Positions 9,534-20,098 of a DNA stretch of 64,000 bases are shown one piece after another. Below the pieces are notes generated by a model, which was not told where the DNA came from, ran no database searches, and saw nothing but the letters and a program-made list of their open reading frames with translations. This DNA is from an uncultured Chlorobiaceae bacterium (lineage in GTDB: Bacteria > Bacteroidota > Chlorobiia > Chlorobiales > Chlorobiaceae). A program made the position numbers and the translations under genes. How positions within the stretch are numbered: position 1 is the first letter of the stretch; every line of letters starts with the position of its first letter. The DNA is taken from contig CAIMPI010000016.1 in NCBI GenBank assembly GCA_903843305.1, positions 1-64,000 on the forward strand, given 5' to 3'.

Positions 9534-9956
9534 ATGATGACTCAAGGAAGATCCAGGTTGATGGGCGACATTAATGTTACCCCCTTGGTTGATGTTATGC
9601 TTGTGCTGTTGATTATTTTCATGGTAACAGCTCCAATGATGACCCATGGCGTGAAGGTCGATACGCCACGAACGACCCACGGTCAGATGGATGTAGATCC
9701 GAAAAGTCTGATGATCAGTATAGACGGTTCAGGGCATGTGTTTATTCAGAATGCCCAGTTGAATGCTTCGGAAGTGCGTGAAAAGCTTCCAGTTATTCTT
9801 GATGTCAAGCAGGTCAATGAGGTTTATATCAAAGCTGACAAATCCTTACCCTACGGTGTAGTGATGAATGTCATGGCCCAAATCAGGGATGCAGGCATTG
9901 AAAAGATTGGTATGGTGACTGAACCTGCTTCAGCCGGACAGGAAGGTGGACGATAA
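9534..9956 (+). CDS. tolR: TolR (ExbD/TolR family)
   Basis: Partner of TolQ: a 140-residue protein with a short cytoplasmic N-terminus, one membrane helix and a periplasmic domain. The block DINVTPLVDVMLVLLIIFMVTAPMM (residues about 12-36) contains the conserved proton-pathway aspartate in VTPLVDV. The periplasmic part VYIKADKSLPYGVVMNVMAQIRDAGIEKIGMVTEP is the standard ExbD/TolR fold. It starts 9 bases after tolQ and ends 8 bases before tolA. A second methionine at codon 2 is an alternative start. Confidence 0.93.
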   Translation: MMTQGRSRLMGDINVTPLVDVMLVLLIIFMVTAPMMTHGVKVDTPRTTHGQMDVDPKSLMISIDGSGHVFIQNAQLNASEVREKLPVILDVKQVNEVYIKADKSLPYGVVMNVMAQIRDAGIEKIGMVTEPASAGQEGGR

Positions 9957-9964
9957 GTGGGCGT

Positions 9965-10840
9965 ATGAAAAAAGGTAAGCAGGTATATATCCAACATAAT
10001 TTTTATCTCTGGCTTGCAGCCGCAGCAGTAATACATGCGGTTGTACTTTTTGCTGCTGCGTATTTTCAGATATGGAATGCTGGTAATCATGTAACGCCGA
10101 AAATCGTGACGGTAACTCTTGTTTCATTGCCGGGTTCCACCGGAGGTGCCCAAGAGTTTTCTGGAAGGAACGATGGTACGGAAGCTACTCCTGTCCAGCC
10201 ATCAGTGAGGGAAGTCTCTTTTCCTGAGGTAAAACAAGCAATCAAGTTACCTGCTGCCAAAGAGCTGCCTTTGCCACCAAAGGTCATTGCCGAAAAATCT
10301 CCCTTATCAAAGTCCGCCGACAGGCAGCTTCATATTAACAAAGCTCTTGACAGCATAAAACAGCTTGTCGACAAGAAAACGACTTTGTTATCCCAGTCCT
10401 CTTCAGCCAGTACACTGCAAAGTGCTCTTGCCAAACTTAAGCAGAAAGTCAAGTTGGCAGGAGAGCCCGCCGGTGAGGGTAACGGCAGCGTTGCTGGTAG
10501 TAGAGGGGGGCGCAGCTCTGCAGGTAAAGTGTCTGGGCGTGGAGGAACATCAGAGGGATACAAGGCGGAAGTTGCCTCAATTATTCAGAAAAACTGGGTA
10601 TTTTCTAAGGCTTTGCTCAAAAAAAGTGAGGGTATGGTGGTCTATGTTCGCATTAATATTTTTCCTGACGGGACGATAAACCAGATTATTTTTGACAGGA
10701 GAGCTGTGAGCGAGTACCTGAACAATTCTGTAACAAAAGCAATTGAAAGATCTTCTCCTTTGCCCGTTTTGCCAAAAGAGGATGCTTTCCGTGACGTATG
10801 GATTGGCTTTGTTTTCAGCCCTGAAGGTATTGAGCAGTAA
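9965..10840 (+). CDS. tolA: TolA/TonB-like energy transducer
   Basis: Connects the TolQR motor to TolB and Pal across the periplasm. 291 residues: a cytoplasmic MKKGKQVYIQHN tail, one membrane anchor (about 14-37, LWLAAAAVIHAVVLFAAAYF), a variable Pro/Lys/Ser-rich linker with a Gly/Ser/Arg-rich patch (about 168-195), and a C-terminal TonB/TolA-type domain (YKAEVASIIQKNWVF through PLPVLPKEDAFRD). The C-terminal domain is recognisable, but the linker is short compared with enterobacterial TolA. Operon position between tolR and tolB supports TolA rather than TonB. Confidence 0.88.
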   Translation: MKKGKQVYIQHNFYLWLAAAAVIHAVVLFAAAYFQIWNAGNHVTPKIVTVTLVSLPGSTGGAQEFSGRNDGTEATPVQPSVREVSFPEVKQAIKLPAAKELPLPPKVIAEKSPLSKSADRQLHINKALDSIKQLVDKKTTLLSQSSSASTLQSALAKLKQKVKLAGEPAGEGNGSVAGSRGGRSSAGKVSGRGGTSEGYKAEVASIIQKNWVFSKALLKKSEGMVVYVRINIFPDGTINQIIFDRRAVSEYLNNSVTKAIERSSPLPVLPKEDAFRDVWIGFVFSPEGIEQ

Positions 10841-10913
10841 ACAGCGTTCAATTTTTGGTAATTTTCAACCATATTCTCGCTACTGATAATCTCAAATATT
10901 TATTGTTGTTTTT

Positions 10914-12230
10914 ATGCAATTTTTTAAACATGTCGTTGCCGTTGTCATCATTTTTCTCTGTTGTCGGATCTGTTTTCCGTTGAACCTTCTGGCTGTGGAG
11001 GGGGGAGAGTACATAGCAATCCGTAAGGAAGGGATAGGTAAAATCGCGCTGGTGTTAAACAAACTTGCTACACCAGCGAAAGAAGAGCCGAATATTTCAA
11101 AGCGTCTTGATGTCATTATTCATGATGGCCTTGATTTTACCGGGTTGTTTACCTTGATTTCTCCTCCGCTCAATGTTAAAGATAGCAGCAACAGTGAAAA
11201 TGTTGCCATTAACTTCAGTGCACTTGATTCTGTAGGGGCAGCAGTGTATGCAGGTGGTACAGTTACCAACACAGCAGGCAATATTACTCTTGATGTGGAA
11301 GTTTTCGATATTTCCGGGGCTAAATTACTTCTCAGAAAAACCTATAAAGGTAAGTCACAACAGCTCCGTACGATTGGCTATGCGTTCTGTGAAGATCTTG
11401 TTGAGCTTTTTACCGGAAAAAAGTCAGTTTTTGGCAGTAAAATTGTTTTCGTGTCGAACAAAACCGGTTTCAAAGAGATCTATCAGTGTGATTTTGATGG
11501 ACATGGCGTTGAGCAGTTGACTAACTTGCACTCTATTGCTCTGACGCCAGCACTCTCTCCTGATGGTAAGTTTCTTGCCTATACCGATTTCAGTTCCGGC
11601 CAGCCAGCTCTTTCTATCAGGGATCTTTCAACAGGGAAAACCTTGGCCGTAGATAAGCGCGGTGTCAGCATTGATCCGGCATGGAGAGACAACAAAGAGG
11701 TGGCGACAACATTTTCCTTTGAAGGTGACCAAGAGATCTATCTGGTAAAAACAAATGGAGCGATATCTCGAAGACTTACTTACAGCAAGGGCATTGATCT
11801 TTCGCCATCCTTTTCTCCTGATGGCAACAAGATGGCTTATGTGTCGTCGAGAAACGGTCAACCCCAGATATTTATCCAGGATCTCCAGTCTGGCCAGACA
11901 AGCCGCCTTACCTTCAGTGGGCGTTATAATACTCAGCCATCCTGGTCTCCGGCAGGGGATAAAATTGCCTATACGACATGGGAAAGTGGCGATGAAATCA
12001 ATATATTTGTTATAGGATCAGATGGTTCAGGATTGATGCAGTTGACACAAAAATCAGGCGAGAATGAGTCTCCCGCATGGTCTCCTGACGGACGTATGCT
12101 TGTTTTTGCTTCCAACCGTCATGGTATGAAAAAATTGTATATTATGGAGTCAACAGGGCAAAATCAGAGGCCTTTGTTGCAGCTTGAGGGAGAACAGTAC
12201 CAACCATGCTGGTCGTTGTTTCGAGAGTAG
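10914..12230 (+). CDS. tolB: TolB, periplasmic beta-propeller
   Basis: Soluble periplasmic protein of the Tol-Pal system that shuttles between Pal and TolA. 438 residues with an N-terminal hydrophobic signal (about 6-27). After an N-terminal alpha/beta domain come WD40-like PD40 repeats visible as PALSPDGKFLAYTD, PSFSPDGNKMAYVSSRNG, PSWSPAGDKIAYTT and PAWSPDGRMLVFASNRHG, each about 43-45 residues apart. Full length for the family. It starts 73 bases after tolA. Confidence 0.95.
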   Translation: MQFFKHVVAVVIIFLCCRICFPLNLLAVEGGEYIAIRKEGIGKIALVLNKLATPAKEEPNISKRLDVIIHDGLDFTGLFTLISPPLNVKDSSNSENVAINFSALDSVGAAVYAGGTVTNTAGNITLDVEVFDISGAKLLLRKTYKGKSQQLRTIGYAFCEDLVELFTGKKSVFGSKIVFVSNKTGFKEIYQCDFDGHGVEQLTNLHSIALTPALSPDGKFLAYTDFSSGQPALSIRDLSTGKTLAVDKRGVSIDPAWRDNKEVATTFSFEGDQEIYLVKTNGAISRRLTYSKGIDLSPSFSPDGNKMAYVSSRNGQPQIFIQDLQSGQTSRLTFSGRYNTQPSWSPAGDKIAYTTWESGDEINIFVIGSDGSGLMQLTQKSGENESPAWSPDGRMLVFASNRHGMKKLYIMESTGQNQRPLLQLEGEQYQPCWSLFRE

Positions 12231-12350
12231 TATCTTTTTGAATGAAGGTTGTAGTGGCTGATTGAACAAGTTGCTTGACTGAAAAACAGAAGGGGCAGGC
12301 ATTTGTAACGTCCTTCCCTCTCTTTTATTAAATGCTAAATGGAGCATGTT

Positions 12351-12893
12351 ATGAAAAAAATAAATGCTATTGTTGTTCTCGCCTTGATGGTGACTGCTGG
12401 GTGTTCATCCCAACGTGCTGTGACCTCTCCTGAAGTGCGCCAAAGTCAGGTCACTCCACCACCACCACCTCCATCTCCGGTTACTAAGGTACCATCAGGG
12501 CCAGTTACCCCAATGGTGCCAGCAGCACCATCAGGCTATGGGTTTGACCAGTGGCAGACGGGGCCACTTGGTGATGTGTTTTTTGATTTTGACAGTACTG
12601 TACTTGGTTCTGCAGCTCAGGAGCAGTTGAACCAAAATGCAGCATGGCTGGAAAAAAATGCTCTCAGTAAGGCGCGTATTGAAGGGCATTGCGATAGTCG
12701 CGGAACCTCTGAATACAATCTTGCTCTTGGTGAGCGCAGAGCGTCAACAGCAAAGGAATATCTGGTCAGGCTTGGTGTGGCATCATCGCGTCTTGAGACA
12801 ATCAGTTTCGGAGAAGAACGTCCCTTTGATTCCGGTCAGGGAGAAAATGCCTGGGCAAAAAATCGCCGCGCGCACTTTGTCATGCAAAAATAA
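12351..12893 (+). CDS. pal: Pal, peptidoglycan-associated OmpA-type lipoprotein
   Basis: Outer-membrane lipoprotein that binds peptidoglycan and TolB. 180 residues from ATG 12351, chosen because GGAG sits six bases upstream; an in-frame ATG at 12339 would add MEHV. The signal peptide ends in a lipobox with Cys at about residue 18 (MVTAGCSS). A Pro-rich linker with a run of six prolines follows, then the OmpA C-terminal domain with [11 protein letters not shown] and the peptidoglycan-binding block [21 protein letters not shown]. Fifth gene of the tol operon. Confidence 0.95.
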   Translation: MKKINAIVVLALMVTAGCSSQRAVTSPEVRQSQVTPPPPPPSPVTKVPSGPVTPMVPAAPSGYGFDQWQTGPLGDVFFDFDSTVLGSAAQEQLNQNAAWLEKNALSKARIEGHCDSRGTSEYNLALGERRASTAKEYLVRLGVASSRLETISFGEERPFDSGQGENAWAKNRRAHFVMQK

Positions 12894-12966
12894 AAGACGT
12901 TCATTACCGGTAAAGAAAGAAATGGTGAACGAGGAATCAGTGTAAAGATTTAACCCATTATTATCT

Positions 12967-13755
12967 ATGAATAAAAAGATTAAACCGTTTTTTTATTTAC
13001 CGGTTTTCGTTCTGGGGGCCTGCGCGTCAAAGCAGGATCTTAACGTGGTTGAATATGATGTCCGAAAGCTGAAAACGGAATCGGAAACAATTAAATCACA
13101 AACGGCGGTATCCTATGCAGACGTTCAGCAAGTTCGAGAAGACGTTTTGCGGTTGCAGGGTACTATTGAGGAGGTTTCGCACAAGGCAAGCGAGGTTGCC
13201 CGAAATAACGATAAATCGTTCAGCCGTCTTGGTACGGAAGACTCTCTGCTCGTACATCAGATTGGAGACTTGGACGCGAGGTTACTGAAAATTGAGCAAT
13301 ATCTTGGGATTGGAAAAGAGATGGCTCCATCTTCGGACGTATTACCGGGCACGAAAGATTCTGTTAAGGTGAATACTCCGCCTGTTTCAGTGACAGACAC
13401 AGCGCTGCTGGATGTTGGTAAGGAAAAGCTTGCTCAAAAGCAGTATGCCGTTGCGAGGGAGAGTTTCAGCAAACTAATGCTGACTTTTCCAAAATCCAGC
13501 CTTGTAGCTGATGCACAGTTTTTTATTGCGGAAAGCTATTTCAGTGAGAAATGGTATGACAAAGCCATACTTGAATATCAGGTAGTCATTTCCCGATTCA
13601 CCAAAAGCAACAAGCGCCCTGCAGCACTTTACAAGCAGGCGCGCTGTTTCGATATAACAGGAGATACTGCCAATGCAAAAGCCAGATATAAAGATGTGGT
13701 CAATATTTATCCAACTTCTCCTGAAGCACGGTTAGCAAAGAAAAAATTACAATAG
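12967..13755 (+). CDS. cpoB: CpoB/YbgF, Tol-Pal-associated TPR protein
   Basis: Periplasmic protein that links Tol-Pal constriction to peptidoglycan synthesis in other bacteria. 262 residues: a hydrophobic signal ending in LGACAS (a possible lipobox with Cys near residue 19), a coiled-coil region (about 30-110, rich in E/K/Q heptads), and a C-terminal domain of three TPR-like units (YAVARESFSKLMLTFPKSSLVADAQFFIAESYF, then WYDKAILEYQVVISRF, then GDTANAKARYKDVVNIYPTSPEARLAKKKL). Last gene of the tol run; no clear terminator follows before the convergent gene. Confidence 0.88.
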   Translation: MNKKIKPFFYLPVFVLGACASKQDLNVVEYDVRKLKTESETIKSQTAVSYADVQQVREDVLRLQGTIEEVSHKASEVARNNDKSFSRLGTEDSLLVHQIGDLDARLLKIEQYLGIGKEMAPSSDVLPGTKDSVKVNTPPVSVTDTALLDVGKEKLAQKQYAVARESFSKLMLTFPKSSLVADAQFFIAESYFSEKWYDKAILEYQVVISRFTKSNKRPAALYKQARCFDITGDTANAKARYKDVVNIYPTSPEARLAKKKLQ

Positions 13756-13798
13756 CTTACAATAGCGTTTAGCGTTGCCTTCCGATTCGACCAGCTTG

Positions 13799-14242
13799 TT
13801 ACTTGAAAAATTCATCAAGCGTATAGGTGCGTCGGTCAATCTCAACGCAAAGTTTTTGTTCCAGTGAATTATAAAAAACAGGGATATCTCTCATTGTCCA
13901 CTTAATTCCCCGTTTGTCAAAGTCAATGACATAGCGATTCTCGTTGTCAATTACTTTCTTTTTGAGGTCAATACCGATATCTGGTTGCGTTGTCAGAACA
14001 AAAAGTTCAATTTCGCCAGAAATAATCTTGTTGATCATTTCTTTGGTTGGGGACAACTTTCTGCGGCCGGAGGATGGGCTTATCTGTACTTGAAGCTTGC
14101 CGTAGGTATCCCTTTTCGCAGAAGTGATATAATATTTTTCGGCTTTGTGAGCTGCATTGCCTGACCATGGTCCTGCAGTACTGACTCTAACCTGATTTGT
14201 GCCGGTGTACTGACGGCTGAGCTGAGGTTGCATTGTTTGCAT
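13799..14242 (-). CDS. conserved-looking hypothetical protein, about 147 residues
   Basis: I do not recognise a family. From ATG 14242 the protein is [22 protein letters not shown]..., without signal peptide or membrane helix, with a basic central part ([16 protein letters not shown]) and a mixed beta-looking C-terminal half ending [10 protein letters not shown]. Alternative starts are TTG 14257 (four codons upstream) and ATG 14233. It lies downstream of dnaK in the same direction but behind the dnaK terminator, so it is probably transcribed separately. Convergent with cpoB. Confidence 0.6.
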   Translation of the reverse strand: MQTMQPQLSRQYTGTNQVRVSTAGPWSGNAAHKAEKYYITSAKRDTYGKLQVQISPSSGRRKLSPTKEMINKIISGEIELFVLTTQPDIGIDLKKKVIDNENRYVIDFDKRGIKWTMRDIPVFYNSLEQKLCVEIDRRTYTLDEFFK

Positions 14243-14322
14243 GGTTAAAATTTGCAAATAGAAACATACTCCGGTTTCCTGCCTTCAACAGGGTTTAAAT
14301 TAGCAAAAGCCGATTAAATAAC

Positions 14323-14347
14323 AAAGGGATTCGTTATGAATCCCTTT
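14323..14347 (-). terminator. hairpin terminator after dnaK
   Basis: Perfect 10-bp inverted repeat AAAGGGATTC / GAATCCCTTT with a 5-base loop, about 30 bases beyond the dnaK stop on the minus strand. The T-tract after the stem is moderate (TTTGTTATTT), so it probably acts as a factor-independent terminator of ordinary strength. Confidence 0.75.
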
Positions 14348-14377
14348 GCATGAAATAAGATCTTCTGATCATTCAAA

Positions 14378-16381
<2,004 letters not shown>

Positions 16382-16780
16382 TTAATTGATTGAAATTTCC
16401 TTTTTCTTCCTTACCGGCAAAGCCTTCGGAAGGGTTACGCGAAGTATTCCGTTATTGAAATCAGCGTTAATGTTCTCCTGATCAATCACCTCACCAAGAT
16501 TAAAACTTCTTGAAAAGTTGCCTGATGATCTTTCTACACGATGGTAATTTTTCCTTGTCTCTTCCGTTTCCTGCTTTCTTTCTGCACTGATGGTCAGTAC
16601 GTCATCCTCAATATTGAGCGTAATATTTTCCTTTGTGATGCCTGCAAGTTCAGAATCAATATAAAACGCAACCTCATCTTCAGAAATATCGACCTTGAAA
16701 GCCGGAGCTGAAGGCATTTGTGCGCCTGACCAGATATCGTCAAAAAGTTTGAGTGGATCTTTTGATAATTTTAACAACAT
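16382..16780 (-). CDS. small heat-shock protein (Hsp20/alpha-crystallin family)
   Basis: ATP-independent holdase that keeps unfolding proteins soluble for DnaK. 132 residues from ATG 16780, preceded by a strong GGAGG; an upstream in-frame ATG at 16792 overlaps that ribosome site and is less likely. The alpha-crystallin domain runs from about residue 35, with [27 protein letters not shown] and the late motif [18 protein letters not shown]. The C-terminal KEISIN tail holds an I-x-I anchoring motif. It lies directly upstream of dnaK. Confidence 0.95.
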   Translation of the reverse strand: MLLKLSKDPLKLFDDIWSGAQMPSAPAFKVDISEDEVAFYIDSELAGITKENITLNIEDDVLTISAERKQETEETRKNYHRVERSSGNFSRSFNLGEVIDQENINADFNNGILRVTLPKALPVRKKKEISIN

Positions 16781-16863
16781 ATTTACCTCCATTTAAGCTT
16801 ACAACAGGTTATGATTAGAATAATCTTCCGCTAATAATAATTAGTCTGTTATTAAACATCAAA

Positions 16864-16879
16864 AAGCGTGCCAACGCTT
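16864..16879 (-). terminator. small palindromic hairpin upstream of hsp20
   Basis: Perfect inverted repeat AAGCGT-TGGC-ACGCTT; on the minus strand its stem runs into a five-T tract, so it may terminate transcription of the ArsR-type gene that ends about 110 bases earlier. It could instead be an operator for hsp20. The pattern is clear but its role is inferred. Confidence 0.4.
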
Positions 16880-16987
16880 CTTTATAGTGTTTTGCGGGGT
16901 AAGAAATGTCAGGAATGACGGAATTATGATAATAACGTCACACTATTATAAGGGGGATGACAAAATGTCAGACTGCGTGGTCGTAAT

Positions 16988-17377
16988 TTAGCTGAGGAAA
17001 TTTGAATTGACTTTCTGTAGCCAGTTGAGACGATCCTGAAGATTTTCAACGACACTTTTCGATGTAAGATAACATGCATAGATAATACTTTCGTCGGCTA
17101 TGCGGTAATAGCATTTCAGTCCCTCTTTTCTGCGTGTTACCACACCATTGTCATGCATCAATGTTAAATGTTTTGAGATATTAGCCTGGCTTGCATTGAC
17201 TTTTTTGACGATTTCCTGAACCGTGTGTTCACGGTCACAAAGAATACGCAATATTTTAAGTCTCATTGGTTCAGCAAGCAACTTGAAACGGTTGGAAACG
17301 GCTTCAAGCATCTCATCCGGCATATTGAGATTCCACTTTTTTACCTCATCTTCTTCTATAGAAACGGTCTTGCTCAT
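16988..17377 (-). CDS. ArsR-family winged-helix repressor
   Basis: 129 residues from ATG 17377, with AGGAA about six bases upstream; an upstream TTG at 17398 is possible but has no ribosome site. The HTH core is [47 protein letters not shown], followed by YYRIAD, the usual wing of ArsR proteins. There is no ELCVCDL metal site. Three cysteines (47, 89, 102) could form a thiol-based sensor, but this is inference. The regulated gene is unknown; the neighbours are a heat-shock pair and a sigma/anti-sigma pair. Confidence 0.88.
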   Translation of the reverse strand: MSKTVSIEEDEVKKWNLNMPDEMLEAVSNRFKLLAEPMRLKILRILCDREHTVQEIVKKVNASQANISKHLTLMHDNGVVTRRKEGLKCYYRIADESIIYACYLTSKSVVENLQDRLNWLQKVNSNFLS

Positions 17378-17522
17378 GATATTCCTGTTACTGCCCAAAC
17401 AGAGTCCCCCTGCCTTGCAGCGATAATGATTATTTGAAACTTTAGCGTTATATAGCTATTAATTTCATACAATTCAAGCCAGTTGCAGATTTCATTCTGT
17501 CGTTACGATGAATAGCAAAGGT

Positions 17523-17780
17523 TTAATCGTAAAGACGGGTCTCTTCGGTCTCTCTGGTATCGAAATTAGTGAGTTGCATAATCGAATCAATCAATGCCTG
17601 AGGTGCTTTAAACCGGATAATTTTCTCCTTGATGATCATTTTAGTTTTTTTTGCATCATCAAACTCGCCGCTGCACTCTTTGCATTCCGAGAGGTGCGAG
17701 AGAAAATGCTCTTCCTCACTAAAAGAAAGCTCGCCGTCTACAGCGGCGCTCATCAGTACACTGGCTTTAGTGCAGTCCAT
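17523..17780 (-). CDS. zinc-binding anti-sigma factor (ZAS/RsrA-like)
   Basis: 85 residues, no membrane helix, so a soluble cytoplasmic anti-sigma factor. The H-x3-C-x2-C zinc motif is H29-L-S-E-C33-K-E-C36, with an additional Cys3 and His25, as in redox-responsive ZAS proteins of the RsrA type. It follows the ECF sigma gene by 26 bases in the same direction, the usual arrangement for a cognate pair. Inference: thiol oxidation or zinc loss would release the sigma factor. Confidence 0.82.
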   Translation of the reverse strand: MDCTKASVLMSAAVDGELSFSEEEHFLSHLSECKECSGEFDDAKKTKMIIKEKIIRFKAPQALIDSIMQLTNFDTRETEETRLYD

Positions 17781-17806
17781 AGTATAAAATGTTGTGCGTA
17801 TTGATT

Positions 17807-18436
17807 TTATTGATTGTCATCAGTATTAAATCCATGTTTTTGGGCATATCCTTCAAGCTGAACGCGAAGCAACTTTCTTCCTCTATATAGCCTTGATCGT
17901 ACCGTACCGATAGGGCTGTCAACCATATTCGCAATTTCTTCATAAGTAAAACCCTCAATATCACATAACTGGATTACCTCACGGAACTCTTCCGGTAACG
18001 AGTGAAGCGCCTGATAGACCTCTTCATGAAGCAACGAGTGAAAATAGTCACTATCCGCTTCTGTAGTGTCATTGCGGGTATCCTTAATAGAATGATAAAA
18101 ATCCTTTATCAGATCATAATCAACCTTGCCCGGCTCTTTTGAGTCTTTGCGAAAACGATTGATATAATTATTCTTCAAAATTTTAAACAGCCATGCCTTG
18201 CAGTTTGTTCCCCGCTCAAAAGAATTAAAAAATCGATAGGCCTTGAGATAAGTCTCCTGTACCAGATCTTCCGCATCATCCGGATTCATGGTTATATGAA
18301 GCGCATAGTTATAGAGCGAATGGAGGTGAACCACAGCTTCATTCTGAAACTCAAGCTGTTTTTTGCGTTCCTCGCGGGAGAGGGTTGCGTTTTTCTCCAA
18401 AGTTTTTTTCTGCTGAGTTGGAGCGGGTTTGTTCAT
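17807..18436 (-). CDS. ECF-type RNA polymerase sigma factor (SigR-like)
   Basis: 209 residues. Region 2 is seen in [55 protein letters not shown] and region 4 in [46 protein letters not shown] basic N-terminal extension of about 35 residues precedes region 2. The paired zinc anti-sigma gene downstream suggests an oxidative or thiol-stress regulon. Divergent from crtH, with 129 bases between them. Confidence 0.92.
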   Translation of the reverse strand: MNKPAPTQQKKTLEKNATLSREERKKQLEFQNEAVVHLHSLYNYALHITMNPDDAEDLVQETYLKAYRFFNSFERGTNCKAWLFKILKNNYINRFRKDSKEPGKVDYDLIKDFYHSIKDTRNDTTEADSDYFHSLLHEEVYQALHSLPEEFREVIQLCDIEGFTYEEIANMVDSPIGTVRSRLYRGRKLLRVQLEGYAQKHGFNTDDNQ

Positions 18437-18565
18437 AAGCTGAAATCTTCCGGGTTCAAATATCGCTTTTACTATGCGAATAGTTTATGCTCCAAAATAA
18501 TCAATTTAAAACAATATATTTCAATGCGTTTCTGAACTGAACTTCCTGTAGTAACATCAAAACCT

Positions 18566-20089
18566 ATGGCTTTCACAAGTAATTCAACTGATGTCATTGT
18601 TATAGGCTCCGGCATCGGAGGACTGACTGCAGCGGCACTGCTTCAGGAGCGAGGCTTTGCAACTCTTGTTTTTGAGAAAAACCGTTATTCCGGTGGGAGC
18701 TGTTCCTCTTTTCAGCGGGATGGTTACTGTTTTGATGTCGGGGCCTCGGTTTTTTACGGGTTTGGTAAAAATGGTACCAGCGGCACCCTGAATCTGCATA
18801 CGAGAATATTCAGAAAGCTGGGAGTTGAAGTTCGCACCATTCCTGATCCGGTTCAGATTCATTATCATATGCCCCATGGTTTTTCGGTGCCAGCCTGCTA
18901 TGACCGCCATACATTTCTTGCGGCTCTTGCTGCCCGTTTTCCGCATGAAGCTGAAGGGATTAAGAAGTTTTATCGTGAACTCGATGAGGTTTATGACATT
19001 CTCAGCTCCATGCCTGCCGGTTCGCTTGAAGATGTGTCGCATCTGCTCTCGGTCGGAGGCGCAAATCCGCTCAAGGCTCTCGCACTTGCCATGAAAAGTT
19101 TCCGCTCGATGGGTAAAACGGCAAGAAAGTACATCAGCGATGAGGAACTCCTTCACTTTATTGATATTGAAGCCTACTCGTGGGCTGTGCAGGATGCTGT
19201 TGCAACACCGCTGGTCAATGCAGGTATCTGTCTTGCCGATCGACATTTCGGCGGTATCAACTATCCGGTTGGCGGTTCAGGCACCATTCCTGCGGCGTTA
19301 TGCAGGGGGATAGAGAAATTTGGTGGTTCTATTCGCTATCAATCTGAAGTGACCGGGATTCTGGTCGATAATGGAGTGGCGCGTGGGGTCAGGCTGGCTG
19401 ACGGCACGGAGCATTATGCCAAGGTGGTTATTAGCAATGCCACTGTTTGGGATACCTTCAACCGTCTTGTCGCCGATTCACGCTACCGGGTGGATGCAGA
19501 CAGATTTCTGCAAGCGCCGAGCTGGTTTCAGCTTTTTCTTGGTGTTGATGCTGCGGTTATTCCCCCAGGATTTGATGTGCACCATGTTCTTGTTGATGAC
19601 TGGAAGAGCTATAACCAGCTTGGTGGAACCATCTATTTTTCTGCTCCAACGATTCTGGACCCATCACTGGCGCCGCCAGGCAAACATATTGTTCATGTGT
19701 TTGTGACCGATGAGGTTGAGCAGTGGGCTCAGTATGAGCGAGGGAGCAGCGCCTACCGAAACGCCAAAGAGGCAACAGCCGCTGGGATCATTTCCCGTAC
19801 GGAAAGAATTCTTCCGGGATTGTCAACGGCTGTCGAACTGAAAATCATTGCTACACCGCTGACCCATGAGCGCTATCTCAACCGCTTTCAAGGTTCTTAC
19901 GGCCCTTTGCTTAAACCGGGACAGAATATCTTGCAGAAACCCCAGAACACTACACTGATAAAAAATCTTTTTGCCGCAGGTGACAGTACTTTTCCAGGGC
20001 AGGGAGTCATAGCAGTTACCTATTCCGGAGTCTCATGCGCTTCATACATTGCCAGAAAATTAGGCAAACCGCTTGAGGAGTTGCTTTAG
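18566..20089 (+). CDS. crtH: carotenoid cis-trans isomerase CrtH (CrtISO family)
   Basis: FAD-dependent enzyme that converts poly-cis lycopene precursors to the all-trans form; green sulfur bacteria use the CrtP/CrtQ/CrtH route. 507 residues. The N-terminal FAD motif DVIVIGSGIGGLTAAALLQERG is followed by EKNRYSGGSCSSF, RDGYCFDVGASVFYGFG and IPDPVQIHYHMPHG, which match CrtISO better than CrtI desaturases. The C-terminal FAD block is LFAAGDSTFPGQGVIAVTYSG. Divergent from the ECF sigma gene and convergent with alanine dehydrogenase. Confidence 0.87.
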   Translation: MAFTSNSTDVIVIGSGIGGLTAAALLQERGFATLVFEKNRYSGGSCSSFQRDGYCFDVGASVFYGFGKNGTSGTLNLHTRIFRKLGVEVRTIPDPVQIHYHMPHGFSVPACYDRHTFLAALAARFPHEAEGIKKFYRELDEVYDILSSMPAGSLEDVSHLLSVGGANPLKALALAMKSFRSMGKTARKYISDEELLHFIDIEAYSWAVQDAVATPLVNAGICLADRHFGGINYPVGGSGTIPAALCRGIEKFGGSIRYQSEVTGILVDNGVARGVRLADGTEHYAKVVISNATVWDTFNRLVADSRYRVDADRFLQAPSWFQLFLGVDAAVIPPGFDVHHVLVDDWKSYNQLGGTIYFSAPTILDPSLAPPGKHIVHVFVTDEVEQWAQYERGSSAYRNAKEATAAGIISRTERILPGLSTAVELKIIATPLTHERYLNRFQGSYGPLLKPGQNILQKPQNTTLIKNLFAAGDSTFPGQGVIAVTYSGVSCASYIARKLGKPLEELL

Positions 20090-20098
20090 GTTTGCCGC

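Noticed and set aside
16865-16885. A sigma-54-like promoter (TTGGCACG followed by TTGATG) upstream of hsp20
   Set aside because: The essential GC of the -12 element is missing, and the TTGGCACG is explained by the palindrome AAGCGT-TGGC-ACGCTT.
16793-16987. A CIRCE element for HrcA control of the heat-shock pair
   Set aside because: No TTAGCACTC-N9-GAGTGCTAA or close variant is present.
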